Shown here piece after piece: positions 37,601 to 46,879 of a stretch of DNA of 64,000 nt. The stretch is taken from NCBI GenBank assembly GCA_963742105.1, contig CAVUKN010000005.1, positions 1,302,001 to 1,366,000 on the forward strand, in the 5' to 3' direction. The DNA comes from Gp6-AA40 sp963742105. Its GTDB lineage: Bacteria; Acidobacteriota; Vicinamibacteria; Vicinamibacterales; UBA2999. A program made the position numbers and the translations under genes. The stretch's first letter is position 1. Each line of letters starts with the position of its first letter. The notes below the pieces were generated by a model. That model ran no database searches. It had not been told where the DNA came from and saw only the letters and a program-made list of their open reading frames with translations.

Positions 37601-40600
37601 GTCGAGGCCTCGAGCCCGGTCCTGATCGAAAGAATCCGTACGGCCACGACGGATTCGAGCGGGCAGTACCGTCTGGTCGATCTCCGTCCCGGCCTCTACA
37701 AAGTCACCTTTACGCTAACTGGGTTCAGCACCGTCGCTCGCGAGAACGTCGAAGTCAGCGGCAACCAGACGATCAGCATCGGTGCGGAAATGCGTGTCGG
37801 TACCGTGCAGGAAACCATCACCGTCACAGGTGAGACACCCGTCGTCGACGTCCAGAGCACCCGGCGGCAGGCCGTGCTCGACGGATCGGTCGTACAGGCG
37901 ATCCCCGTCGCTCGCGGCTATGGCAACCTGCTCGCGGCGGTGCCCGGCATTCAAATCGCGGGCGCGGGCGGTACCACGACGTCAACCGGCATTGCCGCCA
38001 GCTTCTTCACTTCGAACGGCGGCAACAACAACGAGGGACGCATTCAGATCGCGGGCATGAACGTCGGCTCGGCGTTCAATGGCGGCGGCGTGGCTGCGTT
38101 TTCTTATCCGGTCGCGGAGAGTCAGGAAATTCAGGTAACCGTTTCTGGCGGTCTTGGTGAGGCGGACACGGGCGGCCCGGCGATGAACATCGTCCCCAAG
38201 GAGGGCGGCAACCGCTTCGCGGGCACGGCGTTCGTCAGCGAAGCCGGCAAGTGGTCGCAGGGCGACAACCTGAATGACACGCTGCGGAATCCGCCGATCA
38301 ATATCACGCAGCCGGCCGGCCTCGTCCGCAATTGGGACGAGAGCTTCTCGATGGGCGGACCCATCAAGCGCGACCACCTGTGGTTCTACATGCTGCTGCG
38401 CGACAACGGAACCATGAACACTGTGCTCGGCAACGGCACGACGACGTTTGCAAATCTGAACGCCGGTAATCAGAATTCGTGGCTCTATGCGCCTGACCAG
38501 ACCACCGACCTGCGAACCGCAACGAGCGCGAGGCAGCTTGCGGTACGTTTGACCGGCCAGGTCGGCAAGCACAAACTCGGCTTCTATCACGACTACAACT
38601 GGGATTGCTGGAGCTCGTCGATGAACGACCAGGGCTGTCGGCCGCGCGGCGACGACTGGATTGCGCTCGGCAGCGCCAATGCTGCTCCCGAGACCGGGAC
38701 AGGCTGGGATGGCCGCGAGAAGATCATTCAGGCCACCTACTCGTCGGCGCTGACGAACAAGTTGCTGCTCGAGGGCGGGTATTCGACCTTCGTGAGCGCG
38801 TGGGGCGGTAATCCGGTCGAGGGCAATCTGCTCGACTTCGTGCGCGTCACCGAGCAGAGCAACTATTACGGCGTCGCCAACTACCAGTATCGGGGCCTCA
38901 CGTCCTACACGCACAACGATCAGCGGCCCAACGTCTGGCGCGCGTCGCTGTCGTACGTGACCGGGTCGCACAATTTCAAGTTCGGCAACCAGGGCGCGTA
39001 TCACATCGCCGCGACCTTCGCCGACACCGTCGGTTCAACGCAATTGAGCTACACGTTCAACAGCGCGTGCACGCTTCCAGCGGGGGCGGCAGCCGGCACC
39101 GCCTGCACGCTCGCGAACGGCGGCGTCCTCACACCGCGGCCGATTCAGGTGACGACCACCATCCCCAACTACAACGACGATCGGACCACGTTCGAGGCGT
39201 TCTACGCGCAGGATCAATGGACGATCAACCGGCTGACGGTCAACGCCGCGGTGCGCTACGAATGGGCGAAGAGCTGGGCGCCGGAAGGGAAGAACGGTGT
39301 CGTGGCGAACCGCTGGACGCCGGCGATCCTCGATCCGCGAACCGAAGGCGTGAACAGCTACCAGGACCTCTCGCCTCGCGTCGGTGTCGCCTACGACGTC
39401 TTCGGCAACGCCAAGACCGCCGTGCGGTTCAACGTCGGGCACTATCTGGCGCCGGCCAACAATGAGCAGAACTACACCATCAACAACCCGGCGGTCGGCC
39501 GCCAGACAACACAGGCGCGGACGTGGACCGACCGCGACGGTGATTTCGTCGTCGACTGCGACCTGAGTCCGACGGCGACGGCGGCGCAGGATGTTCCGGG
39601 CGGTGACAGCTGCGGGCCGGTAACGGGTGCCGGGCTCAACTTCGGCAGCGTCGTGCGGACGCGCACAGTCAATCCCGAGGTGCTCCATGGCTGGGGCGTG
39701 CGTCCGTACGACTGGGTGATGACAGCATCGGTGCAGCAGGAAGTGATCCCGCGGCTGTCGGTGGAGTTCGCCTACAACCGCCGCCACTGGGGCAACTTCT
39801 TCGTCGACGACAACCGGAACCTGAACCCGTCGGACTTCGACCTCGTGTCGATCACAGCGCCGAGCAACAGCCTGCTGCCAGGCGGCGGCGGGTATCCTGT
39901 GAGCTTCTACGTGCCGAAGACGAGCGCGGCGACCGACAACTACTACACGTACGCCGAGGACTACGGGAAGCGGACCGCCATGTTCCACAGCTACCAGTTC
40001 ACGGCACGGGCGCGCACCAGCTGGAACCTGGTGCTGCAGGGCGGGACGACGACGGGACGTGGTGTGCGGGATACGTGCGACCTGCAGGCCAAGCTGCCGG
40101 AGCTCACCGTGACCGGTAACGGTGCCACCTCCACGCGCGTCGACGCATGCCACGTCACGGAAGACTGGCTGACTTCACTGAATGGCCTGGCCACCTACAC
40201 CGTCCCGAAGATCGATGTGCTGGTGAGCGCGGTCATGCGTTCGCAGCCGGGCACGACACCTGGCGGGGCAGCGACGGTTGGCTCGAACGGGGCGTCGTTG
40301 GCTGCGAACTACAACGTCACCAACCTGGAGATCTTCAACGCCACGGGGCGGAACCTCGTGTCATGCGCGCCCGGCGTGGCGCCCGCAGCCTGCACGTCGG
40401 TGCAGTCGGTCAACCTGCTGCTGCCAGGCGAGGTCTATCAGAAGCGCCTGAACTCGTTCGATATGCGCTTCGCCAAAGTCCTGCGGTTCGCGAGCAAGCG
40501 GCTCGATGTTGGCATCGACCTCTACAACGTCATCAACGCGAATACGCAAACAGGTTACAACCAGACCTACGGCAACGACGGCACGGGACTGTTCCGGCCG

Positions 40601-40654
40601 ACGTCCATCCAGAGTGCGCGCTTCGCGCGCTTCAACGTGACCTTCAACTTCTGA
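37601..40654 (+). pseudogene. TonB-dependent receptor with carboxypeptidase-like regulatory domain, 5' end missing
   Basis: An open frame from about 37601 encodes the end of a carboxypeptidase-regulatory-like domain (TATTDSSGQYRLVDLRPGLY, KVTFTLTGFSTVARENVEV). Next comes a plug (VQSTRRQAVLDGSVVQAIPV, RGYGNLLAAVPGIQIAG) and a 22-strand barrel ending FARFNVTFNF, the aromatic terminus used for outer-membrane insertion. The first in-frame ATG is 37790, after the regulatory domain, and no signal peptide exists. The first half of the regulatory domain is scrambled (DSSRPTAGHVEASSPV where DSSGA-x-LPGVTVEASSPV is expected). As sequenced the protein cannot be exported. The substrate is unknown. Confidence 0.75.
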
Positions 40655-40754
40655 GCCCCACCGAGACGATCGACGCACACGGGGCGGGTCCTCAGCGGCC
40701 CGTCCCAATCGTTGGTGCATGAGGAGGCGCGGCGATTCGTCGACGTACCTTCCG

Positions 40755-40954
40755 TTACTCGAGCACCTGCTGAATCGGGAGTACAGTCACATCTTCGGCC
40801 TTGACGTCGATTGGCCAGCTCGCGATCACCTTGTCCTGGGCCAGCACGTCCGCGTCGCGCTCGCCGGCATATGTAATGGGTGATGCCGAGCCGTTCAGCA
40901 GCTGGCGACGGAACCCCTCTGCGTCAGACGTGATCACTACGAGGTAAAACGGCT
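40755..40954 (-). pseudogene. 3' fragment of an M16-type zinc peptidase
   Basis: The last 65 or so residues before the stop at 40755 (QPFYLVVITSDAEGFRRQLL, SPITYAGERDADVLAQDKVI, DVKAEDVTVLPIQQVLE) match the pattern at the C-terminus of exported M16/pitrilysin-like peptidases. Nothing of the catalytic half is present. The frame joins permease sequence at about 40955. The assignment is from remembered family pattern, so it is moderate. Confidence 0.45.
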
Positions 40955-41217
40955 GCGAAACTGTGCTGCTCGTCCCGGATGGCCTCCCACATGGCGTGGG
41001 TGAACCCCGCGGCGGCCGGTTCGCCCGGCTCGGCGATGAGCAATTCCACCAGTTCGCCGGCATCGTGCACCGGCAATGGCCGGCGGATCACGGCGTCGAC
41101 GAGGGTGAAGATCGCGGCCGTCGCGCCGATGCCGATCGCCAGCGTGGCAATGGCGATCAGCGCGAACGCGGCATGGTGACGCAGCGAACGGCAGGCGTCG
41201 CGAAGGTCTCTGATCAC
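40955..41217 (-). pseudogene. 5' fragment of an MacB-like permease (ADOP family)
   Basis: GTG 41217 begins IRDLRDACRSLRHHAAFALI, followed by the first transmembrane helix (AIATLAIGIGATAAIFTLVD) and AVIRRPLPVHDAGELVEL. This is the characteristic start of acidobacterial duplicated orphan permeases. After about 88 residues (IRDEQHSFAAV) it stops matching, and an unrelated peptidase 3' end follows. The full protein would be about 800 residues, so this is a remnant. Confidence 0.7.
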
Positions 41218-41564
41218 GGTGCAGGTCTCCACGCGCCGCCACATTCGTCCGGTAGTGGGACAGCGCGATCTCACCAGCGGACACAACCGCTGCGGCTGCC
41301 TGCGTAAGCGGCCGCTATTCGAGGGCGAGTCTCCGAGTGTCACACGGGAAGGCAAGCATCAGGCCACGCGCGTCCTCGTTCGATGGAATCGTCTGGTCGC
41401 GGAGCGGCGGTGTGGTTGGAAATGAGGGCTCAATCCCTCACCAGAGTCCACGGCAGTTCCGTCCGTCCTGCGGCGACCGATGGTCCGCGCAGGGTCCTGG
41501 ATGGAACCGCAGTGCGGCTGGCCTGACCGCAGCGATAGCTGCCATAGTGTTACGCTCCGCGCAC

Positions 41565-42071
41565 ATGCCGAAATGGCAACGGGTAACGATGGCATTTACC
41601 GCCGCACTGGTCAGCGCGGTATTCGTCTATTCCGTCGTCTTTCTTGCGGCCCAACAGGAGGACTTCACCGGTCGCGTCGTGACGATTGTGGACGGAGACA
41701 CCATCGGCGTCCTTCGCGACGGGCATGAGATGCTCGTGCGGCTCGACGGCATCGATGCCCCCGAATCGACACAGGAGTTCGGGCCTCAGGCGAAGCAGTT
41801 CATGCACGAGGCAGCCTTCGACAAGGTTGTCGCGGTCCGAGGAAACGAGATCGACCGGTACGGCAGGCTGATCGCCCGCGTCACGGCCGACGGTCGGGAC
41901 TTGAGCGTGGCGGCTGTCGAGGCGGGCTTTGCCTGGCATTTCGTCCGACACTCGAACGATCCAATCTTGGCTGCCGCTGAGACCCGTGCTCGCACGGAAC
42001 GACTCGGGCTGTGGTCGCAGCGGAACCCGATACCGCCGTGGGACTACCGTGCCGTCGTAGGACTACCGTGA
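41565..42071 (+). CDS. secreted thermonuclease-family (SNase) nuclease
   Basis: This is a 168-residue protein with an N-terminal signal/anchor (MAFTAALVSAVFVYSVVF). The staphylococcal-nuclease fold follows: RVVTIVDGDTIGVLRDGHEM (metal-ligand Asp), LVRLDGIDAPES with catalytic Arg and Asp, then FGPQAKQFMHEA, NEIDRYGRLIARV with the second Arg, AAVEAGFAWHF and ARTERLGLWSQ. The core is complete, so activity on extracellular DNA or RNA is likely. ATG 41565 is chosen because the signal peptide follows. It lies intact between two blocks of gene fragments. Confidence 0.88.
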   Translation: MPKWQRVTMAFTAALVSAVFVYSVVFLAAQQEDFTGRVVTIVDGDTIGVLRDGHEMLVRLDGIDAPESTQEFGPQAKQFMHEAAFDKVVAVRGNEIDRYGRLIARVTADGRDLSVAAVEAGFAWHFVRHSNDPILAAAETRARTERLGLWSQRNPIPPWDYRAVVGLP

Positions 42072-42148
42072 TCGTCCCTCGGCACGTAGCGGCGGCGGAG
42101 CACCACGGTCGCTCGTGCGCGCCTGGCGTGCGCCGGCCGGCGACTGCG

Positions 42149-42196
42149 ATCCGGAGGGCGCGCTTTGCGCGATTCAACGTGACCTTCAGCTTCTGA
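42149..42196 (+). pseudogene. C-terminal remnant of a second TonB-dependent receptor
   Basis: The stretch encodes RRARFARFNVTFSF and a stop. It is almost identical in protein and DNA to the end of the receptor at 40654 (SARFARFNVTFNF). The preceding sequence (the tail of the nuclease gene) is unrelated, so only the last dozen or so codons of a paralogue survive. The rest of 42072-42339 shows nothing recognisable. Confidence 0.6.
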
Positions 42197-42339
42197 ACAC
42201 GGGGGCAGTCCCGACCAGCGCAGACACCCGTCTGACGGGCGGTCTTCGTTGGGGTGCCGTCAAGGCAATCAGTTGTTCACTGCGGACGGGCGATTCGGAC
42301 GGCCGCGAAGTGCCGCGGCCGCCGATCTCAATCGCGTCG

Positions 42340-43041
42340 TCACCACCACGGATCCGACGCGGCCGTCGGCACCTGCCGCGCGAGGTCAACCCCTTGCACC
42401 CCTTCGAGGCGGTTCAACGCCTTGACGAGTGACTCGGGCTGCCGGTCGTCGGACACACTGCCGCTGTATGCCACTTCGACCGACAGCCCCTGCTTCACCG
42501 TGCCCATCGACACCAGATGGCGGCGCTTCATGTGCGCGTCGAGGACGGTTCCCACCAGTGGCTCGACGTCGTGGCCGAGACCCACGCGTATCGTCACCAG
42601 GTATTGCGCCTCGTCGAGTGTGCGCCGGACCCGCTTCGGCTTCATCAGAAACACGGTGCCACCGACGATGACGTAGCCGCTGAGCGCGACGACGAGATTC
42701 TGCGTGCCGACGGCCATGCCGATGACGACAGAGAAGATCACGAAAGCCGTGTCTTCGGTGTCGCGGACGACGGTGCGGAAACGGACGATTGAGAGTGCAC
42801 CGACCAGGCTGAACGCGAGGGCGACGTTCGACCCGATGATTTGCGTCACCATCGCGATCAGTACGGACAGCAGCACCAGCGTCACGGCGAAGCTGTTCGT
42901 CACGTGCGCTTTCGGCCTGGTGACGCGGTAAAGCCAGGTCACGCCGAACCCGAGGATCGCAGCGGTGACCAGGCGGATCACGACGTCCAGCCAGTGCACC
43001 GGGGTATTGTCCAGCAGCGACGTGCGCAGGAAGTCCGGCAC
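42340..43041 (-). CDS. DUF4956 membrane protein
   Basis: This is a 233-residue protein. Three or four membrane helices lie in the first 130 residues (VVIRLVTAAILGFGVTWLY, FAVTLVLLSVLIAMVTQIIG, FVIFSVVIGMAVGTQNLVVA). The DUF4956 signature GSNVALAFSLVGALSIVRFR is followed by a cytosolic C-terminal alpha/beta domain. It starts with GTG 43041, one base after the VTC gene's TGA (TGAGGTG), so it is translationally coupled. DUF4956 proteins regularly accompany bacterial VTC-type polyphosphate polymerases and may form the membrane partner or channel for the product (inference). Confidence 0.88.
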   Translation of the reverse strand: MPDFLRTSLLDNTPVHWLDVVIRLVTAAILGFGVTWLYRVTRPKAHVTNSFAVTLVLLSVLIAMVTQIIGSNVALAFSLVGALSIVRFRTVVRDTEDTAFVIFSVVIGMAVGTQNLVVALSGYVIVGGTVFLMKPKRVRRTLDEAQYLVTIRVGLGHDVEPLVGTVLDAHMKRRHLVSMGTVKQGLSVEVAYSGSVSDDRQPESLVKALNRLEGVQGVDLARQVPTAASDPWW

Positions 43042-43042
43042 C

Positions 43043-43774
43043 TCAGGACTCCGGCGACTGGTCGTTCGCGGCGGCGGTGACGGACGCGAGAGCGTCGAAG
43101 CCGAGGCGGTATTTGGAAATCGCGACCGGCGTCAGCCGGAAATGTTCGACGGCCTGTCGCAGCACCGCCGGCGGCTGCTGCCGGTACTTCATCTCGACGA
43201 TTGCCTGGTGAGCGATGACCGGAAATCCCATACCGGGAAGGAAGGCGCGGTCCGGCATCGGGAGGACACGCAGGTTGGTGTCCATCGTGAACCGGACCGG
43301 GTCGCCATCGACGACGCTCAGGCGGGCGGTGCGGTCGTAGGAGATCTGGACGAGTGGCCGCAGGCCCCTGAACAGGATGCGGCGATGGAACCAGTAGCCC
43401 GGCCAGGCGGGATCCGTGACCGGTTCGCCGACACGCTGCAGCGCGTCCAGCGGAACGGTGGTACGCCGTTTTGCCAGGATCCGGTCAGTACGCATCTTGC
43501 GCTCGAGAAAGATGAAATCGAGGAGACCGTAGCGGCGGATGCGGAATTTGCTCCGCGCGTGCGACCGATTCCGATAGTAGACGTCGAATGCTGCCGTATC
43601 GAAGTAGAGGCTCGTCGTCATGTACTCGTCCTGGAACGGACCCGTGCCGTGCGGGTCAGGGCCGAGGTGAGTCCGCGCCCAGTGCCTGACGTCATCGGCC
43701 ATGGACACGTCGACGAGGAACTTGGTCTCGCGGGCGAAGTCACGCGTTTCACGCGAGTCGAATGGACCGGTCAT
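43043..43774 (-). CDS. VTC-domain polyphosphate polymerase-like protein
   Basis: This is a 243-residue protein with the triphosphate-tunnel fold of the VTC domain. Alternating charged strands include RETKFLVD, MTTSLYFDTAAFDVYY, KFRIRRYG, FLERKMRTDRILAKRR, VQISYDRTARLSV, FTMDTNLRVLP, VEMKYRQQPP and the final SKYRLG. These basic and acidic residues line the tunnel that binds polyphosphate and metal in yeast Vtc4, which makes polyphosphate from ATP. The gene is first in a two-gene operon with DUF4956 and is divergent from a phosphatase gene across 78 bases. Catalysis is inferred from the family. Confidence 0.87.
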   Translation of the reverse strand: MTGPFDSRETRDFARETKFLVDVSMADDVRHWARTHLGPDPHGTGPFQDEYMTTSLYFDTAAFDVYYRNRSHARSKFRIRRYGLLDFIFLERKMRTDRILAKRRTTVPLDALQRVGEPVTDPAWPGYWFHRRILFRGLRPLVQISYDRTARLSVVDGDPVRFTMDTNLRVLPMPDRAFLPGMGFPVIAHQAIVEMKYRQQPPAVLRQAVEHFRLTPVAISKYRLGFDALASVTAAANDQSPES

Positions 43775-43852
43775 GGCGGTGGCAGGGTGTGTATCACATC
43801 TGGTGACGGCTGCACACCTGTGGACGCCAAGGGGCTACCATAACGACTTTCC

Positions 43853-44899
43853 ATGCACCTGATCCGACGCCGGCTCCTCGCGCTGCTGGCCGTGGCCCTC
43901 GTCCCGGCCGTCGCGGGTCTGCGTGCCGCTCAGGGTGGCGCCGCGCCGGCCGCCAGCTGTGAGGTCGATCAGGTCGAACGCATCGTGGCGGTGGGCGACG
44001 TGCACGGCGCCTACGACCGGTTGCTGGCCATTCTCCGCGCCGCCGCCGTGATCGACACTCGCAATCGCTGGATCGGCGGGCGGACGCATCTGGTGCAGAC
44101 GGGTGACGTGCTCGATCGTGGTCCGGACTCGCGACAGGCGCTCGAGTTTCTCCGACGCCTCGCCGGCGACGCCGAGCGCCAGGGAGGCAAAGTACACGCG
44201 CTGATCGGCAACCACGAGGTGATGCGGCTGCTCGGCGACTTCCGGTATGTCGTGCCGGGCGAGTACGCCCGGTTCACCTCTCCGGACTCGGAGGCGACTC
44301 GCCGCGCCATCCTCGACAAGTATCCGGCCGACCAGCGCGCCCGGCTCGAAGCGGAGACGCCGCTGGGCATGATCGAAATGATCCGGGCGATGGGGCCTGA
44401 CCAGGACCTGGGCAAGTATCTGCGCAGCCTGGACACCGTCGTACGCATCAACGGAATTGTCTTCCTGCACGGCGGCATCAGCCCGTCGGTGGCGTCGATG
44501 ACGTGCACCGAGATCAACGAGACCGTCCGCCGCGAGATCGGCCCGGACTTCGACAAGACCAAAGCGGCACCGAGCCAATCGCTGGCGGCGAGGGAGGACG
44601 GTCCACTGTGGTATCGGGGCCTCGCCACCGAGCCGGACGGGTTCGCGCCCGAAGTGAAGAAGATCCTCGCGGTCCAGCAGGCGCGCGCGATTGTGGTCGG
44701 TCACTCCGTGGTTCCGGGTACCATCCGCGCGCGATTCGACAATACGGTCTTTCTGATCGACACCGGAATGCAGCCAGCGTATCTTCCCGATGGCCGTGCC
44801 TCAGCGCTCGAGATTCGCGGTGACGTCGTGACAGCCATCTACACCGACAGCCGTCAGGTCATCGCGGGCAGCAGCGTGTTGAGCGGGGGCGTGCGATGA
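43853..44899 (+). CDS. secreted PPP-type metallophosphoesterase (Shelphs-like)
   Basis: This is a 348-residue calcineurin-like phosphatase. The signal peptide is about 1-25 (LLALLAVALVPAVAGLRAA). All metal-site motifs are present: GDVHGAYDR, GDVLDRGPDS, GNHEVMRL, one His in LHGGISPS and VVGHSVVPG near the end. This set and spacing fit Shewanella-like protein phosphatases or bacterial bis(5'-nucleosyl)-tetraphosphatase-like PPP enzymes. The stop overlaps the next start (ATGA), coupling it to the CotH-like gene. The substrate may be phosphoprotein, nucleotide or polyphosphate; this cannot be decided from sequence. Confidence 0.9.
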   Translation: MHLIRRRLLALLAVALVPAVAGLRAAQGGAAPAASCEVDQVERIVAVGDVHGAYDRLLAILRAAAVIDTRNRWIGGRTHLVQTGDVLDRGPDSRQALEFLRRLAGDAERQGGKVHALIGNHEVMRLLGDFRYVVPGEYARFTSPDSEATRRAILDKYPADQRARLEAETPLGMIEMIRAMGPDQDLGKYLRSLDTVVRINGIVFLHGGISPSVASMTCTEINETVRREIGPDFDKTKAAPSQSLAAREDGPLWYRGLATEPDGFAPEVKKILAVQQARAIVVGHSVVPGTIRARFDNTVFLIDTGMQPAYLPDGRASALEIRGDVVTAIYTDSRQVIAGSSVLSGGVR

Positions 44900-46005
44900 A
44901 ACCAGGCCTCACGTCGGTGTGTGCGGTGCTGATGGCGGTCGCGGTTGTCCAGCTCGAGTCCGCTGCGCGGCAACAGCAGGCATCGTCACAACCGCAGACG
45001 CCCTGGCCGGAGGCCGCTGCGCTCGCTGAACGCCAGCGCGACGCCGAGCGCCGGCGATTGTTCCGCTCCGACGAGTTGCCGCCGATGACACTGAAGGCGG
45101 ACTTCCGGGCAGTGATGCGCGACCGGAACGAGGACAGCGTCACCACCTTTCCCGCCACCATTTCCTTTGCCGCGGCCGATGGATCGGTGCAGTCGATGCC
45201 GTTGCGAATTCGGACGCGCGGCCACTCGCGTCGCAACGTGCGGACCTGCACCTTTGCGCCCTTGCGCCTGGAATTCGAGAAAGCGCGATCCAAGGGGACC
45301 ATCTTCGATGGGCACGGCGCCCTCAAGCTCGGCACGCATTGCCGGGCCGACCAGCAGGAAATCATTCTTCGCGAACACGCGATCTACAAGGCGTTCAACC
45401 TGCTGACACCGCGTTCGTTCCGGTCCCGGGTCGCCAGGATGACCTATGTCGACGCGGCGTCCGGCAAGGTGGTCGCCGAGGCTGCCGGTCTGTTCATCGA
45501 AGATGACGATGACGTTGCGAGGCGGCTGGAGGGAAGAATCGTCACCGTGGAGAAGCCGCTCTTTGTCACCATCGAGCCCGGCTCGCTCAACCTGATGATG
45601 CTGTTCGAATACATGATCGGGAATACCGACTTTTCGATCATGGAACAACACAACGTGCGGCTCGTGCAGACACAGCCCGGCCGCCGGTTCGTCGTGCCGT
45701 ACGACTTCGACTATTCAGGGCTGGCAAACGCGGACTATGCGAGTCCTTCGAAGGCGCTGCCGATTGCCAGCGTTCGCGAACGGCTGTTTCGCGGGCCGTG
45801 CCGAACGGCGGCAGAATGGCAGCCCTCCGTCGATCAGCTGCGCGCGGTGAAATCGAAGGTCATGGAACTGTTCGACGCCCGCGAGCTCAGCGCCTCGTAT
45901 CGCCGCGACGCTCGAGCGTATCTGGAACAGTTCTATCGCATGCTCGAGCAGCCGCCCACGTTGAAGCGCGCCATCATCGATCCCTGTGTGAAGGTAGGGA
46001 TGTAA
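44896..46005 (+). CDS. exported protein with CotH-kinase-like features
   Basis: This is a 369-residue exported protein (signal peptide about 1-24). Conserved-looking segments occur in the order expected for a CotH-like kinase fold: basic MPLRIRTRGHSRR near 105, LKLGTHCRADQQEIILREH, AIYKAFNLLTPRSFRSRVAR, TYVDAASGKVVAEAAGLFIE, EYMIGNTDFSIMEQHNVRLV near 240, and acidic VPYDFDYSGLANADYA near 270. The G-N-x-D and D-x-D elements would be the catalytic Asp motifs. This family call is inference from pattern. The gene is coupled by a four-base overlap to the phosphatase, so a kinase/phosphatase pair is plausible. Confidence 0.55.
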   Translation: MKPGLTSVCAVLMAVAVVQLESAARQQQASSQPQTPWPEAAALAERQRDAERRRLFRSDELPPMTLKADFRAVMRDRNEDSVTTFPATISFAAADGSVQSMPLRIRTRGHSRRNVRTCTFAPLRLEFEKARSKGTIFDGHGALKLGTHCRADQQEIILREHAIYKAFNLLTPRSFRSRVARMTYVDAASGKVVAEAAGLFIEDDDDVARRLEGRIVTVEKPLFVTIEPGSLNLMMLFEYMIGNTDFSIMEQHNVRLVQTQPGRRFVVPYDFDYSGLANADYASPSKALPIASVRERLFRGPCRTAAEWQPSVDQLRAVKSKVMELFDARELSASYRRDARAYLEQFYRMLEQPPTLKRAIIDPCVKVGM

Positions 46006-46083
46006 GCGCGTCGTTCGGGCCCCGACAATCTGTGGCGTCGCGATGCTGTCAAGCAGGGCGATGGGATAGAGTCGTCACGCAGC

Positions 46084-46848
46084 ATGGCGGTCAAGCAGCC
46101 GAGAATGCGCGTCGCGTCCGTTCGCGCGTACATCGCGTCGAAGCCGAAGGACTCGCGCGCCAGCCTGGAGGCCGTGCGCCAGGCGATCCGGCGGGCCATC
46201 CCGCAGGCGCAGGAAGGCCTCGCCTACCAGATGCCCGCCTACACGCTGAATGGCATCGGCGTGCTGTACTTCGCCGGCTGGAAGTCGCACTACTCGCTGT
46301 ATCCCGTCAATGATGCGCTGGTGGAGGCGTTCGCCACAGAGCTGGTGCCGTACGAGCGCAGCAGGGGAACAATCAAGTTTCCCTTGTCCAGGCCGGTGCC
46401 GGTTCGGCTGATCGAGCGGATTGCAAAGTTTCGCGCGCGGCAGATCTCGGGCCGCGACGGTCCGAAAGGCAAGCGGAAGGGCGGCCGCGAGAGTCAGCTC
46501 GATCGCGTCCGCCGGATCTGCGCCGGGCTCCCCAGCGCGTTCGAGAAGACGTCGCACGGCATGCCCTGGTTCTTCGTCGAGCAGGGCAAAGCGTCGTTCG
46601 CCGCGTTGTCGGAGCACCACCGCGACGACGGCCGACTCGCGCTGTGGGTGCCGGTGGCCGACGGACTGCAACCGCTGATGATCGAGGACGCGCCAGACGT
46701 CTATTTCCATCCGCCGTACGTCGGCGTTGGCGGGTGGGTCGGTATCCTGCTGGACCAGATCGCGGACGACGCGCTCGAGAGCCACCTGCGGGAGGCGTGG
46801 CGGATTATTGCGGCGAAGCGGCCCGCAGCGCGGAAGCGACTCGGCTAA
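46084..46848 (+). CDS. DUF1801 and MmcQ/YjbR fusion protein
   Basis: This is a 254-residue cytosolic protein. The N-terminal half is a DUF1801 (YdhG-like) domain: VRAYIASKPKDSRASLEAVR, AIPQAQEGLAYQMPAY, LNGIGVLYFAGWKSHYSLYP and SRGTIKFPLSRPVPVRLI. The C-terminal half is MmcQ/YjbR-like: LPSAFEKTSHGMPWFFV, GKASFAALSEHHRDDGRLAL and PYVGVGGWVGILLD. Both are small domains of unknown function, often single proteins. YjbR folds resemble CyaY, and some DUF1801 proteins are linked to iron handling. ATG 46084 gives a full-length first domain. Confidence 0.78.
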   Translation: MAVKQPRMRVASVRAYIASKPKDSRASLEAVRQAIRRAIPQAQEGLAYQMPAYTLNGIGVLYFAGWKSHYSLYPVNDALVEAFATELVPYERSRGTIKFPLSRPVPVRLIERIAKFRARQISGRDGPKGKRKGGRESQLDRVRRICAGLPSAFEKTSHGMPWFFVEQGKASFAALSEHHRDDGRLALWVPVADGLQPLMIEDAPDVYFHPPYVGVGGWVGILLDQIADDALESHLREAWRIIAAKRPAARKRLG

Positions 46849-46879
46849 GCGGAAGGCAGGGCAGACATGCTGCGTGCCT

